From NCBI GenBank assembly GCA_022113835.1, contig JAILWY010000026.1, positions 8,149,001 to 8,213,000 on the forward strand: DNA of 64,000 nt. The letters are read 5' to 3'. The translations under genes were made by a program, and so were the position numbers. The notes under the pieces are model-generated. The model saw only the letters and a list, made by a program, of their open reading frames with translations, made no database searches and was not told the DNA's origin. This stretch comes from Atopsyche davidsoni. Lineage: Eukaryota; Arthropoda; Insecta; Trichoptera; Hydrobiosidae. This document shows, one piece after another, positions 63,521 through 64,000 of this stretch. The stretch's first letter is position 1; each line of letters opens with the position of its first letter.

Positions 63521-64000
63521 TCTATTATCACACCTGACAATCTACGGGAATGTAGTGAAGGAACATAATACACGTTAATCTAAACTGTGTGCAGATATTT
63601 TACGTGTGCAATGCACACACTATCATGGCGAAGTTGGCTTTTATTACTACTACAGGCTTACTATGCCTTTTATACAATTTCAAAAGACCGTAAATTCAGC
63701 GGGATCATGTAAATAAAAATTTCGAGATTACTGTATAGTGAATAACATTTATACAATAACATATTTTTTTTAAAACACAATTTTTTTCAATTATAAACAT
63801 CCAAAACAATTATTGATAAATATATTACTATAAATGTAATAAATTATTATTTACATTTATTTTAAAAAATATCTAAGCTATGAAAATGAAATTGTATATT
63901 ATGTATGACTTATATTTATTATCGTTTAATTCGAATAATTCACGTGTAAAAAAAAAAAAAACAATTTTAATATACAAGTGTAGATATTTGTGTAAATAAC

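Overview
This window looks like insect nuclear DNA, most likely from a moth or butterfly. It is AT-rich, its genes carry GT-AG introns, and it contains small DNA transposons, a tRNA-derived repeat and TA microsatellites. The two recognisable host genes are animal genes. The lepidopteran assignment is an inference from overall character and was not tested.

Region 1 (about 1-10,300, minus strand) is a complete peroxisomal acyl-CoA oxidase 3 (ACOX3) gene. Its eleven coding exons join without a frame break into 705 codons. The protein ends in Ser-Lys-Leu, a type 1 peroxisomal targeting signal. It carries the FAD-domain TEVAHGSN motif, the ECCGGHGY signature and the catalytic Glu in YEGDN. Its 4 kb second intron holds an inverted-repeat MITE and a hAT element with 8-bp target duplications; the hAT element was itself invaded by a mariner element whose transposase is dead.

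Region 2 (about 10,260-11,682) is a divergent, partly GC-rich promoter and 5' leader zone between ACOX3 and a plus-strand gene. The leader just before the plus-strand start contains several short upstream ORFs, one in a near-ideal Kozak context.

Region 3 (11,683-11,799) is the 39-codon first coding exon of outspread (osp), the insect relative of vertebrate MPRIP. It is recognised from its conserved N-terminal cysteine motif and ends at a strong GTGAGT donor.

Region 4 (11,800-64,000) is best read as a single, unfinished osp intron of more than 52 kb. No further osp exon and no intact nested gene was found. It contains GC-rich, CpG-rich islets of roughly 150-900 bp every few kilobases, a cluster of three POU octamers with two SOX sites near 33 kb, a hAT remnant, a second MITE-like inverted repeat, a tRNA-Lys-derived fragment, short-period tandem repeats, a large TA palindrome, a perfect 18-bp hairpin, a G-quadruplex tract beside a CRE, and two unrecognised segments that look like decayed protein-coding sequence (54.75-55.07 kb plus strand; 60.15-62.07 kb minus strand). 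Those two segments and the SOX-POU cluster are the parts most worth checking. Nothing here is clearly a new multi-gene system.
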